DNA of 48,484 nt, from contig JARGOD010000032.1 of NCBI GenBank assembly GCA_029210205.1, forward strand, positions 1 through 48,484, read 5' to 3'. Origin of the DNA: Verrucomicrobiales bacterium (GTDB taxonomy: Bacteria > Verrucomicrobiota > Verrucomicrobiia > Verrucomicrobiales > DEV007). The position numbers were made by a program, and so were the translations under genes. Within the stretch, counting starts at the first letter, position 1. Every line of letters begins with the position of its first letter. Below are positions 34,402-42,700 of the stretch, one piece after another. Under the pieces are notes generated by a model that searched no databases, was not told where the DNA came from, and saw nothing but the letters and a program-made list of their open reading frames with translations.

Positions 34402-35124
34402 ATGGAATTTGAAGATCACATAACTCACTACTTCGAACACGAGCTGGGGCCATTTCTCAGCATCTGCGATCTAGACGAAGCGGCGACCAAATCGATAATC
34501 GAACGCGAGAAAGATGCAGACACAGGGTTCAATCGATACTCTTACGGAAAAGACTTTTTCGATTACCGAAAAGTGGCCGATGACCTTCTCATTGATTGCT
34601 ACGAAAAGAAGTTCGGTAAAAAACCCGAACGAAGACCATATTTTGCTGCTCTTGGTGATGCAGACGTAGTCGGGGGCTTGTACCGCGACCCCTACAAAAT
34701 TCGAATTCCGCTGGACTACTTATCAGACTTCGACGTTACCTTCATGTGTCCAGATCACTTTCCGCTGGTCTGCATGAGTGACAGAAAAGTGGAACGCTAT
34801 TTCGGGCATCCATTGCCGGAAGACTACACCGAGAAGAGGTATCCATACTTCGGAAAGCTGCTGACCATTGACGAGCTAAGGTCGCAGAACGAAAAGCTCA
34901 AAATCGACAATTACCTCGAGGAGAAAAGAATGACGAACTCCTGGCACCGGTATGTTGAAGCTCACATCTGGGCAGACCCACAAGCCATGAGAGAACGATT
35001 CTCTAATTGGATCGAAGTTGACCCAGAGCCTTTCACACTCGGAGACGTGACCTTCCTTCAAAACTACAAACAACTCAGGCAGCACAGGGCGCCGCAGACA
35101 ACGAGCGTAAGCACTCGCGTCTGA
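34402..35124 (+). CDS. Hypothetical soluble protein
   Basis: 240 residues; family not recognised. Soluble, acidic and aromatic-rich, without signal peptide or membrane helix. Notable segments are D-A-D-V-V-G-G-L-Y-R-D-P-Y, S-D-F-D-V-T-F-M-C-P-D-H-F-P and W-H-R-Y-V-E-A-H-I-W. The histidines and acidic residues could form a metal site, but no known catalytic signature is visible. It has its own promoter element and lies between the Nudix and S41 peptidase genes. Confidence 0.65.
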   Translation: MEFEDHITHYFEHELGPFLSICDLDEAATKSIIEREKDADTGFNRYSYGKDFFDYRKVADDLLIDCYEKKFGKKPERRPYFAALGDADVVGGLYRDPYKIRIPLDYLSDFDVTFMCPDHFPLVCMSDRKVERYFGHPLPEDYTEKRYPYFGKLLTIDELRSQNEKLKIDNYLEEKRMTNSWHRYVEAHIWADPQAMRERFSNWIEVDPEPFTLGDVTFLQNYKQLRQHRAPQTTSVSTRV

Positions 35125-35144
35125 CCTCAGTGTTCTACTGGAAA

Positions 35145-36218
35145 ATGAACACGAGCCAACTTTCGATTTGGGCATGCATAACATTTCTTTTTGTCGTTGT
35201 AATGATTGGTACGACCACTGTCGCGAAGGAGGGCATGGAGATTGATGCCCAGACAAGAAGTCAGGTTGTTGAGATTCTGTCCAACGATCTCGTTGAGAAC
35301 TATGTTTTCCCGGACGTTGCCAAACAGATCGTATCAGAGCTGGAGTCGAGTAAATCAGATTACACGGAGATCACGAACGCGGAGGAGTTCGCCGATGCGA
35401 TTACCAAAATCATTCAGTCAATCAACAATGACCGACATCTGCGAGTCATTCATTCCGTCCGGAAGATCCCTGTGAGACAAAAGCGTAGCGAACCGACGGA
35501 AGAAGAAGTCAGACGTGACCAAGCTGAAATGGCTCGCAAAAATTACGGATTTGAGTCCGTTAAGAGACTTGAGGGTAATATTGGTTATATCGAACTAAGG
35601 GGGTTCAGGGATCATGAACTGGGAGAAGATACGGTTGCTGCAGCAATGAGCTTCATCCACAACACCGATGCGCTAATTATCGATCTGCGTCAAAACGGTG
35701 GCGGGTCTCCAAAAATGGTTGCGCTTATTTCGTCCTATTTCTTTGGTGATCAAAAAGTCCACTTGAATAGTATTTACTGGAGGAAAGGCGATACAACTGA
35801 GAATTTTTTCACCAATGAGTCGGTAATGGGCAAGAAGTATGGCAACAAGGATATCTATATTCTGACTAGCAGCCAAACTGGCTCCGCTGCCGAAGGGTTT
35901 TCGTACCATCTTCGAAACCTGGACCGCGCAACGATTGTTGGGGAAACAACTCGCGGAGCTGCTCACCCCGGTGATCGATTTCGATTACACGAACACTTCA
36001 GTGCCTTTATTGCCACAGGGCGTGCAATCAATCCGATTACGAAAACAAATTGGGAGGGTGTTGGCGTCAAACCTCATATCTCAACATCGAAAGAAGCCGC
36101 TCTCGATACGGCGATCGTGAGCGCGCTTGAAAAGAAGGTGGCAGGGATTACTGATGAACGCAGGAAGGCTTCCATCGAACGACTGATAGTCAGCGCTAAA
36201 AAGAAGCTTGGGAATTAA
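35145..36218 (+). CDS. S41-family peptidase, TSP/IRBP-like
   Basis: 357 residues from ATG 35145; a GTG at 35130 is in frame. The N-terminus has a signal peptide or anchor (about 5-27). A helical N-terminal domain (about 30-110) leads to the tail-specific protease core: I-G-Y-I-E-L-R-G-F, then I-I-D-L-R-Q-N-G-G-G, and the catalytic Ser247 in T-S-S-Q-T-G-S-A-A-E-G-F. G-E-T-T-R-G-A-A-H follows. There is no PDZ domain, as in the IRBP-like branch. It probably degrades peptides outside the cytoplasm, though natural substrates of this branch are mostly unknown. Confidence 0.9.
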   Translation: MNTSQLSIWACITFLFVVVMIGTTTVAKEGMEIDAQTRSQVVEILSNDLVENYVFPDVAKQIVSELESSKSDYTEITNAEEFADAITKIIQSINNDRHLRVIHSVRKIPVRQKRSEPTEEEVRRDQAEMARKNYGFESVKRLEGNIGYIELRGFRDHELGEDTVAAAMSFIHNTDALIIDLRQNGGGSPKMVALISSYFFGDQKVHLNSIYWRKGDTTENFFTNESVMGKKYGNKDIYILTSSQTGSAAEGFSYHLRNLDRATIVGETTRGAAHPGDRFRLHEHFSAFIATGRAINPITKTNWEGVGVKPHISTSKEAALDTAIVSALEKKVAGITDERRKASIERLIVSAKKKLGN

Positions 36219-36292
36219 CATTGAAATGCGACGCCTGATCGGACGCCGAAAGCAACGGAGCGGACGAAGCTTGAAGCCTACAATAGAGAGAT

Positions 36293-36844
36293 ATGGAAGT
36301 TGTCCGAGACAAGTTTGAGGCTCTGCGAGTTTTAGGCGTCGGTGAGTTTGCTCATTTAAATGGGAGCTTGGAATCCCACTTGCTGGAAACGTACGAGATC
36401 TTGACCAATTGGGGAAATCCCGAATTTGTCTGTGATGCTGGGTTGTATCATGCTTCCTATGGCACCCAGCCGATGAAGAAATTCGGAATTTCTCACAAAG
36501 AATATGATCCATCCGATCGGCCGAAAATTCGGAGCATAATTGGAGTAGCGGCTGAGAATCTCGTCTACCTCTACGGCGCGTGTGATCGAGACTTCTTTTA
36601 TCCTCAGATTGGGCTGGAGAAGCCGGTGTTCAGGGATCGGTTCACAAACGTAGAGGAAGTTTTGTCCGAAGCCGTGCTAAAGAATCTCTTGGAAATCACA
36701 ATTGCCAACGAACTGCAAATTTGTGCCTCCGACCCTTCTTTCTTGAACAAGAACCGAGAGTGGTACATTGACCTTTTTGATCGATTCGAATCTGTGATCT
36801 CCGAAAACGCGTTTGCTCACTACCGAGGAGTATTCCAGAGATAG
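36293..36844 (+). CDS. DUF6817-like protein
   Basis: 183 residues. The pattern H-L-N-G-S-L-E-S-H-L-L-E-T-Y, then W-G-N-P-E-F-V-C-D-A-G-L-Y-H-A-S-Y-G-T, matches what I recall of the DUF6817 family, which resembles HD-type metal-dependent hydrolases (paired histidines and acidic residues on helices). The second half is helical with W-Y-I-D-L-F. Cytoplasmic; function unknown. The name is from memory of the motif pattern. Confidence 0.68.
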   Translation: MEVVRDKFEALRVLGVGEFAHLNGSLESHLLETYEILTNWGNPEFVCDAGLYHASYGTQPMKKFGISHKEYDPSDRPKIRSIIGVAAENLVYLYGACDRDFFYPQIGLEKPVFRDRFTNVEEVLSEAVLKNLLEITIANELQICASDPSFLNKNREWYIDLFDRFESVISENAFAHYRGVFQR

Positions 36845-36949
36845 AAAAGTGGCTGAAAAACCAGCTGGCGCGGGTTGGGGCAGGGAGCCGATCCACATGC
36901 CGTCAATTCCACAATAGCAGACACGATAGCCAGGACGTCCTTGAAGAAA

Positions 36950-37792
36950 ATGGGTTCACTCTACGACCACATTGGCAAAGGCTACACGAGGACTCGAAAT
37001 GCGGATCCGAGGATTGCGAAAGAGCTCGAGAAACTTCTAGGTCTCCATGAGGGTTCGAAAGTTCTCGATGTTGGGGCGGGAACTGGGAACTACAGCTGCG
37101 CACTCGCAGAAGCAGGGTATCACGTGACGGCATTGGAACCATCTAAGGTGATGTGCGCTCAGGGAAAGCAACACTCGCGTTTATGCTGGGTGGAAGGCAA
37201 CGCGGAGGATCTACCTTTCGAGGCAAAGAACTTTGACGCCGTGGTCATGACTCTGAGCATGCATCACTTTGAGGATTGGAAGGCGTCCATCCGCGAGGCT
37301 GTCCGCGAGGCTGTCCGCGTTGCTGGTAACGGTCCAGTCGTGATATTCACCTTTGACCCTGATTTCGAATCTGGTTTTTGGCTGTTGGACTACTTTCCGG
37401 ATCTCGCCGAGCAAGCCAAAGAGTGGTTCCCGAAAATTGCAGATATGGAAGACTTCGTGATTGAGGAGATCGACGGTGAGCTTGAGCTCGTCAGGTTTCC
37501 ACTCCCCTTCGACATTCAGGATCATTTTGCTGCAGCAGGTTGGGCGAGACCCGAAGTTTATCTTGAAGAGCAATATCGGTCTGGGATTTCTCATTTCGCG
37601 TCAGGCGACCAGGAGCAGATTAGGGAAGATGCAGTGCGCCTTTCCAGGGATTTGGAATCAGGGCTATGGGATCGTAAATTCGGCGAACTCCGGAATTCCA
37701 AGATACTAGAAGTCGGCTTCCTCTTCATGAAAATCCAGAGACGAGAGCAAACAGAGTGTCACCAGCTGCTTGAGCCCGCCAGTTTGCCATGA
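36950..37792 (+). CDS. Class I SAM-dependent methyltransferase
   Basis: 280 residues from ATG 36950, where the typical M-G-S-L-Y-D-H-I-G-K-G-Y begins; an earlier in-frame start at 36875 is less likely. Motif I is V-L-D-V-G-A-G-T-G (38-46), beta-2 ends V-T-A-L-E-P-S, and motif IV is V-V-M-T-L-S-M-H-H-F-E-D-W. UbiE/BioC-like, acting on a small molecule. A 12 bp unit is perfectly duplicated at 37291-37314, giving R-E-A-V-R-E-A-V-R in a surface helix. Its stop overlaps a decayed GNAT gene (ATGA). Confidence 0.9.
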   Translation: MGSLYDHIGKGYTRTRNADPRIAKELEKLLGLHEGSKVLDVGAGTGNYSCALAEAGYHVTALEPSKVMCAQGKQHSRLCWVEGNAEDLPFEAKNFDAVVMTLSMHHFEDWKASIREAVREAVRVAGNGPVVIFTFDPDFESGFWLLDYFPDLAEQAKEWFPKIADMEDFVIEEIDGELELVRFPLPFDIQDHFAAAGWARPEVYLEEQYRSGISHFASGDQEQIREDAVRLSRDLESGLWDRKFGELRNSKILEVGFLFMKIQRREQTECHQLLEPASLP

Positions 37793-38001
37793 AGCCAATC
37801 ACAGAACGCGCTCCTACCGGGTCTGTGAAATGCTCGCCTGCAATTGGGACGAAGCGCATTTTGATGCGACCATTTTCTGAAAGCGATGTTTAAGAAGCTT
37901 TCTCTTGGTTCGGCGACCCCGAGGTGATGAGGTTTGCCTTTGGCGCTGACCACTCGCTTCGAATTGCAATTCGATCCCCTCAGCGGCGATCGACTCGATG
38001 A
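37789..38001 (+). pseudogene. Decayed GNAT acetyltransferase (N-terminal part)
   Basis: The ATG at 37789 overlaps the methyltransferase stop. The frame reads G-T-K-R-I-L-M-R-P-F-S-E-S-D-V, a TAA, then E-A-F-S-W-F-G-D-P-E-V-M-R-F-A-F-G, which is the first strand and helix of a RimJ/RimL-type GNAT. The TAA at codon 35, a second stop at 37999 and loss of the acetyl-CoA motif mark it as broken. No later segment could be aligned with confidence. Confidence 0.75.
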
Positions 38002-38473
38002 GATCGAACCCGCTCCATAGTCCGAATTGGAGTATCTGCAGGCTCACGGCAGGATACGAAATTAAGAGGGAATTCGACGGGACTGGTAGTATCTGTTGCA
38101 CTGCCAGCCTTTGCAGAGTCTCAAGCAATCTGTGCTCCAGAGTGTTGAAGCGACAGACTGCTGTGATGAACTCGCAGGTTCAAGGCCAACGTTGGTCCAG
38201 GAGGGCGAATGCGATCCTATGCACGGTCCTCCTGAGATTTCTGTTGCGAGGAGGCAAATAGTGATTGATCTTTCCACCGGTCGATCAGATGAGGATCGAG
38301 TTTGCGGGTTAAGAAACGAGCCCGACACCCACCGGAAACGGTGACTAGAGACCACTGGCGACAGTGAGTCGATGAAACGCTGAGTGTGAAAGCTCTTGGC
38401 GGTTCGGCTGAGATGAAAGATTCTCGCTACCGGAGGTCCTCGTGGCCTTCAAAACTTTCACCCCTTTTTGTGG
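38002..38473. other. Intergenic region between cassette array and replication module
   Basis: 472 bp. It may hold further debris of the decayed acetyltransferase, as short frames such as S-E-L-E-Y-L-Q-A-H-G occur, but no gene, RNA or repeat could be assigned. It marks the boundary between the enzyme array and the DNA-replication genes. Confidence 0.45.
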
Positions 38474-38815
38474 ATGAAAGACTTAGAGTTAAGACTACTA
38501 ACGACGCGGGAAACAGCGGCGTTCGTTGGAGTTTGTGACCGGACCATACAAACGTGGGTCCACGATGGGATTATCTCCCATCTCAAAATCGGAAAACTCA
38601 TCCGATTCAACCCGATGCGGGTACTGCAGGATCTCGATGCGTTCGAGGTGCCTGCGAAAACTGGCGGGCCGGCTGAGGCCACTGCCGAGAGTCCGAGTGA
38701 GGTTCGTCACGTCGACGAACTGCGAGACATGGTTTGCTCCGTGCCTTGCTGCGTCCATGCGGACCGATTCGACCATGGCGTCGAAATGAACAAAGCGGGA
38801 GACTGCAAATCATAG
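38474..38815 (+). CDS. Helix-turn-helix protein (excisionase/MerR-like)
   Basis: 113 residues from ATG 38474; an in-frame TTG two codons upstream is less likely. Residues 8-55 are a winged helix: L-L-T-T-R-E-T-A-A-F-V-G-V-C-D-R-T-I-Q-T-W, then I-S-H-L-K-I-G-K-L-I-R-F. This is the excisionase/DNA-binding fold of mobile elements. The C-terminal half is unconserved and may be disordered. Next to the primase-helicase it could be a recombination directionality factor or replication regulator. Confidence 0.82.
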   Translation: MKDLELRLLTTRETAAFVGVCDRTIQTWVHDGIISHLKIGKLIRFNPMRVLQDLDAFEVPAKTGGPAEATAESPSEVRHVDELRDMVCSVPCCVHADRFDHGVEMNKAGDCKS

Positions 38816-38863
38816 AGCGGGTGGTGTCTCTGGGTGCCGCCCGCTCATACTTCTAAGAAAACT

Positions 38864-40861
38864 ATGATTGAAACAATCAACGCTCCAGAAGGGGCACCGA
38901 GCCGGGTTTCTCGGCTTCAAGGAACACTTGGGATGAGTGTTGTTTTCATCCCTGTCCCTGAAGGGAAAAAGGGCCCTCAGATAAAGGGCTATCCGGATTT
39001 CACCATCGAGAAGATGAGTGAGCCGGCATACCTCTCTCAGTTAGAGGAAGGAAACATCGCAGTCCTCGTGGGTGCCAATTCGGTAGATCTCGTCTCGATC
39101 GATCTCGATGAGGAGGAGGCATATGCTGAATTCGAGCGCATGAATCCCGACATCTGCAAAACGACAAAATCGTATGGGAAGAGAGGATTGAACCTGTGGT
39201 TCAACATGCGGGGAGATTACCCGGATTCTGTGATCAAGCTGCTCGATGAGAACGGGAGCGATGTCGGAGAATGGCGCGGTGGTGGTGGAATCACTGTCGT
39301 GGATGGAAAACATCCGAGCGGGTGTCAGTACCGCGTCGATTCGACATTCCCAGTCAAAAGGATCTCGTTCTATGAGATCAAATGGCCTGAATCCTGGGAG
39401 AAGTATCCCGGGAGGGTGGATCCGTTTGACGTTCTCGTAGCCCGATGTGGGCCACCTTACCAGAAAGGAAGCAACGGGGGAGTCACTCTCAACGAGTCTT
39501 TCATTGCGAGATGGATTGAAACTGAAAACGACATCCGTTTTGAAGGCGCATTCCACAGCTTCTTCCAGTATTCCGAGAAAGAGGGCATATGGAAGCGGTT
39601 GGCTACCCAGCAAGTCGATGCGCTGATTTTGTCCTACATCGCGCGGCTTGCTGCTGAGAGCAATGATGAGGGGTTACACTTGAAGACAAGAAAGACGAGC
39701 ATATCATCGATTCGAAGTCTGCTTGAGGCTCTGACGTATTCAACTGACCTTGCGACTGGGATTAGCCCGGATGGGTGGCACTGCTTTGCGGCGTTGAATT
39801 GTGTGATTGGTGTAGTGGAGCCAAGCGTCAAGGAAGGGGGGATGCTGTGTCCACTACCATTCTCCCCTGGTTTCTTGCTGCTAGGGAAGTCAGAGGTCCC
39901 TTTTGAAATTGGGGCCAAATGTCCCCGCCTTCTGAATGAGCTTCTCTGTCCCGTACTTGATCTAGATGATGTAGCGCTCCTACAGAAGATGTTCGGCCTC
40001 ATTCTGGTATCGCGAAATTCCTTGCAGAAAATCCTCTTGCTCGAAGGTGAGGGTGGTCTCGGGAAGGGGATAGCTGCACAGATTCTCAACTCAGTTCTTG
40101 GACGAGCGCAGGTCACTGAACTGCGAACAAGGAGCCTTCATAGTCGGTTCGAGGTTTCTCGATATAGGGGAAAGCGCTTGCTCGCCGGTCGTGATGTGTC
40201 TTCCGACTTTCTGAAGACTCCAGGAGCGTCGATGCTCAAGGCGTTAACCGGTGGTGACTTGCTGAGCACCGAATTGAAAAATGCCAATGAGGTCGGGGAC
40301 CTGGTGGGGGATTTTCACGTGGTCATTACGAGTAATTCGCCTCTTCATCTGAGACATGACGAGGACTCGTCGGCTTGGAAAAGACGGATTGTAATCGTTC
40401 GTTTCCACACTCCATCCGAAGGGTTGCCGAAGCGAATCAGGCACTTTGATCAGGTGCTGCTGAAAGAGGAAGGACCCGGGATTCTCAATTGGATGTTGCA
40501 GGGCGCACAGATCGCGCTGCAAGAGATCCATGAAGACGGCACTCTCTCGCTGACCACGGCTCAGCGGGCGAGGATTAGCAATCGCGTAAGGGAGTCGGAC
40601 ACTGTGGGGTTCTTTGTCGAGAGTAGACTGGTCTACGCTGCGGGTAGATCTCTCAGTAGTGAGCAACTTCTGTTGGAGTATCAAAGGTTCTGTTTTGAAA
40701 AAGAGATCACATGTGAAGGCGATTGCGTCTTTCACCGTCGAGTGAAAGCCCGAATCGAGGAGCACTTCGGTGGGCAGGTGACACCCTCTGAAAACATTCG
40801 CTTAGCTCCTGAGCGAAAGAAGCTGAGAGGATATCGAGGGGTGGCTCTGGCGAGCAGGTGA
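38864..40861 (+). CDS. Mobile-element primase-polymerase / SF3 (D5-P4) helicase
   Basis: 665 residues from ATG 38864; an upstream GTG at 38834 is in frame. The N-terminal half is an archaeo-eukaryotic primase-polymerase domain: S-I-D-L-D-E (Asp80 and Asp82, metal ligands) and G-E-W-R-G-G-G, with K-H-P-S-G. A middle linker is followed by an SF3/D5-type ATPase with the P-loop G-E-G-G-L-G-K-G (395-402) and sensor segment V-I-T-S-N-S-P-L. Gly follows the P-loop Lys where Ser or Thr is usual, a variant known in viral helicases. It should prime and unwind at the element's origin. Confidence 0.87.
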   Translation: MIETINAPEGAPSRVSRLQGTLGMSVVFIPVPEGKKGPQIKGYPDFTIEKMSEPAYLSQLEEGNIAVLVGANSVDLVSIDLDEEEAYAEFERMNPDICKTTKSYGKRGLNLWFNMRGDYPDSVIKLLDENGSDVGEWRGGGGITVVDGKHPSGCQYRVDSTFPVKRISFYEIKWPESWEKYPGRVDPFDVLVARCGPPYQKGSNGGVTLNESFIARWIETENDIRFEGAFHSFFQYSEKEGIWKRLATQQVDALILSYIARLAAESNDEGLHLKTRKTSISSIRSLLEALTYSTDLATGISPDGWHCFAALNCVIGVVEPSVKEGGMLCPLPFSPGFLLLGKSEVPFEIGAKCPRLLNELLCPVLDLDDVALLQKMFGLILVSRNSLQKILLLEGEGGLGKGIAAQILNSVLGRAQVTELRTRSLHSRFEVSRYRGKRLLAGRDVSSDFLKTPGASMLKALTGGDLLSTELKNANEVGDLVGDFHVVITSNSPLHLRHDEDSSAWKRRIVIVRFHTPSEGLPKRIRHFDQVLLKEEGPGILNWMLQGAQIALQEIHEDGTLSLTTAQRARISNRVRESDTVGFFVESRLVYAAGRSLSSEQLLLEYQRFCFEKEITCEGDCVFHRRVKARIEEHFGGQVTPSENIRLAPERKKLRGYRGVALASR

Positions 40862-40867
40862 AACACC

Positions 40868-40974
40868 GACACGGTAAACACGGATAGATCGGGGAGAGCT
40901 CTTAGTCTGTAGCTGTCAGATTATCACAGTTTGTGGAAGTCATAGGGCCTCCCCACTTCCGTGTTGTCCGTGTC
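40868..40974. repeat. Paired ACACGG inverted repeats after the primase-helicase gene
   Basis: Left arm GACACGGTAAACACGGA (40868-40884) and right arm TCCGTGTTGTCCGTGTC (40958-40974) are inverted repeats with 15 of 17 matches. Each arm holds two ACACGG units 9 bp apart. The site lies between the primase-helicase stop and the zinc-protein start. It could be an origin or iteron-like site, or an operator. The 73 bp spacer makes a simple terminator unlikely. Confidence 0.5.
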
Positions 40975-40992
40975 AACAAACAGAAATCTAGA

Positions 40993-41268
40993 ATGAGAAT
41001 CAAAGTAGAATTGCTTGAGAAGAAGGTCGAGTCGCCCGACGGAAGCATCCGTGCGAGGTGTCCGGCGTGCGCTGCAGAGGGAGGCGACTCAAAAGGGGAG
41101 CACCTCATGGTCTTTGCCAATGGGAAGTTTGGTTGCGCAGTGCATCCCGGTGACAGGGAGCACAGAAAGAGGATCTTTGCCCTTGTTGGAGTTGGTCAAC
41201 GCAGACCGGCTCCCTACTATCCGCGTGTCAGGCTGACGGTAAAACCGAAGCCTGGATGGAAGGACTAA
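40993..41268 (+). CDS. Small CHC2-like zinc-finger protein
   Basis: 91 residues from ATG 40993, chosen because the upstream in-frame ATG (40933) overlaps the inverted repeat. Cysteines and histidine are spaced as in the primase zinc finger: R-C-P-A-C-A-A-E-G-G-D, then H-L-M-V-F-A-N-G-K-F-G-C-A-V-H-P-G-D. The C-P-x-C...C-x-x-H set resembles the CHC2 domain of DnaG, here free-standing. It probably helps the adjacent primase-helicase recognise DNA. Confidence 0.72.
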   Translation: MRIKVELLEKKVESPDGSIRARCPACAAEGGDSKGEHLMVFANGKFGCAVHPGDREHRKRIFALVGVGQRRPAPYYPRVRLTVKPKPGWKD

Positions 41269-41323
41269 TGCCGAAAGGTGTAGCGATGCGCAATCTTGGG
41301 TGATTCCAAGTCATATATCCTTG

Positions 41324-41353
41324 AAGGGCCGAGACTCTTTTGTCTTGGCCCTT
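41324..41353. terminator. Long hairpin between the zinc-protein and a small ORF
   Basis: AAGGGCCGAGAC and GTCTTGGCCCTT pair over 12 bp (one G-U) with a 6 nt loop. No T-run follows on the plus strand, so it may be a leader structure, or a weak terminator between 40993-41268 and 41374-41589. Confidence 0.5.
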
Positions 41354-41373
41354 CTCATTCACACACCGATATC

Positions 41374-41589
41374 ATGCCAAAGGCGTCCCATTATACCCCG
41401 GGGCTGTCGAGGTTTCTTGTGTGCGTTGTCCACCATGAGAGTAAAAGGCGCGGCATCCCCATGACAAAGCTTCTCGAAGCGATTGTCACGGAAGCGCTCC
41501 GTAGCTCGGAAAGTTGGGACGTCGCAAGGAATCAATTGGCGGCAGCTTCGGCAACTGACAATGAAGATCAGCTCTCAGCTGATCAATAA
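41374..41589 (+). CDS. Small hypothetical protein
   Basis: 71 residues from ATG 41374, the first ATG after the hairpin; an earlier frame at 41296 would run through the stem. The central part (S-R-F-L-V-C-V-V-H-H-E-S-K-R-R-G-I-P-M-T-K-L-L-E-A) looks like a short ribbon-helix-helix-style DNA-binding protein with an amphipathic helix, but the family is not certain. The C-terminus is acidic. Position in a replication module is consistent with a regulator. Confidence 0.55.
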   Translation: MPKASHYTPGLSRFLVCVVHHESKRRGIPMTKLLEAIVTEALRSSESWDVARNQLAAASATDNEDQLSADQ

Positions 41590-41613
41590 TCACTAAACTC
41601 CCCAAACGCGTCA

Positions 41614-41654
41614 AAAGCCCACCTTTGGTCAAAGTTCGACCGGAGGTGGGCTTT
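41614..41654. terminator. Long hairpin between two small genes
   Basis: A nearly continuous 17 bp stem (AAAGCCCACCT/AGGTGGGCTTT extended by two G-U pairs and GGTC/GACC) encloses a 7 nt loop. The plus-strand tail has only TTT and the minus-strand tail TTTT. It is similar in position and strength to those at 41324 and 44599. Confidence 0.55.
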
Positions 41655-41700
41655 GTCGTGTCTGGGAACAAATCCTAACCAACAAAGAAAGGAAAACAAA

Positions 41701-42198
41701 ATGGCAATTGTAATCAAAGGAGAGTATTCCAAGCGACTTGGGTTGCCTGGGTACAGTTCTCACCAATACAGCATCTCGGTCGAAACAGAGCTTTCTGATC
41801 CGAACGACATTCCGGGGGAAGCTTCGAAGATGTATTCGATGCTCCAAAATTCCGTCGATCACGAGATCCAGCAAACCGGGTTCGTTCCTGGCGAATCGTA
41901 TGGTTTGCCGGAGAACGGCTCGGTTCAGCAAAATGGCAACGGTTCCGGTCATGCCCCCGAAAGGGCGAACTTGAACGGGAACGGGCAAGTTCGCTGGAGT
42001 TGCTCGGATAAACAAAGAGAGTTGATCGGCAATCTTATGGCGGAGAATAATCTGGATCCGGCATCTGTCGAAGAAATCGCTTTCGATCGATTCGGTGTTG
42101 GAATGCCTCAACTGAACAAGATTCAGGCTTCGGCTTTGATCAGCGAGATTTTTGCCATCACCGAAAAACGTCAAAGATCTCACAACGGAAGCAAGTAG
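41701..42198 (+). CDS. Mobile-element protein with C-terminal helical motif
   Basis: 165 residues. ATG 41701 follows a purine-rich ribosome-binding stretch (AAGAAAGGAAAAC), one of the better ones in the window. Residues 1-60 form a beta-rich domain, the middle is a glycine/asparagine linker, and the end (S-D-K-Q-R-E-L-I-G-N-L-M-A-E-N-N-L-D, then A-S-A-L-I-S-E-I-F) is a small helical motif found at the C-terminus of many phage and plasmid DNA-metabolism proteins. A single-strand binding or recombination role is possible but unproven. Confidence 0.62.
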   Translation: MAIVIKGEYSKRLGLPGYSSHQYSISVETELSDPNDIPGEASKMYSMLQNSVDHEIQQTGFVPGESYGLPENGSVQQNGNGSGHAPERANLNGNGQVRWSCSDKQRELIGNLMAENNLDPASVEEIAFDRFGVGMPQLNKIQASALISEIFAITEKRQRSHNGSK

Positions 42199-42316
42199 GA
42201 ACGATTCCTCGTTTCTCAAGAAATTCGTTCTTTCGTCCAGGCCGGGCCCAAGTCGCCCTTCCGAACTCATTCACCTCGAACCCCAATTCATCTCAATCAG
42301 AATCTAAACAAACATC

Positions 42317-42700
42317 ATGAAATCACCCACCTCGAATCCGGGGGCGGCTCTGACACGAGTCGCCCTCTTCTTTTGTACTGCACTCGTTCTCTCCGCGACC
42401 GTGAGTTGCGGAGAGCGTTCCTCTTGGTCCACCACCGATGACCCCGGCTGGGAAACTCGGCAGGACTACCTTGAAGCCAAAGTCGACCGAATCCGTCTTC
42501 AGATCGACCGCGACAAGAGTCAATCGGAGCGTGCCGACTTCTGGCGGATCGCTTCCGTCCTGTTAGCACTGCTCGTGTTCGTCGCTCTCGTCGGCGGTGC
42601 CGCGCTCGGGTCCCGGGCACGGCGCAACAATGCCGCGTTCGACGAAACAACCGGGCAGGAAGAATCCCTTACCGAAATCCAGGATGAAGTCGTTTGCTGA
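42317..42700 (+). CDS. Lipoprotein with additional membrane helix
   Basis: 127 residues. The signal sequence ends in a lipobox-like L-S-A-T-V-S-C-G, so Cys31 may be lipidated, although the -1 Ser is only tolerated. A short coiled region (about 48-72) precedes a transmembrane helix (about 77-97) and a cytoplasmic tail. Such Rz1/spanin-like or entry-exclusion proteins occur on mobile elements, but no family is identified. The downstream membrane-protein gene overlaps its 3' end by 17 bp. Confidence 0.6.
   Translation: MKSPTSNPGAALTRVALFFCTALVLSATVSCGERSSWSTTDDPGWETRQDYLEAKVDRIRLQIDRDKSQSERADFWRIASVLLALLVFVALVGGAALGSRARRNNAAFDETTGQEESLTEIQDEVVC

Noticed and set aside
37789..38001. Internal stop in the decayed GNAT as another selenocysteine codon
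   Set aside because: The stop is TAA, not TGA, and the downstream frame ends soon without the acetyl-CoA motif.
38433..38445. CGCTACC near 38433 as the right attachment site matching the tRNA-Sec end
   Set aside because: Only 7 identical bases (CTCCGCTACC versus CTCGCTACC), far too short, and the rest of the tRNA end is absent.
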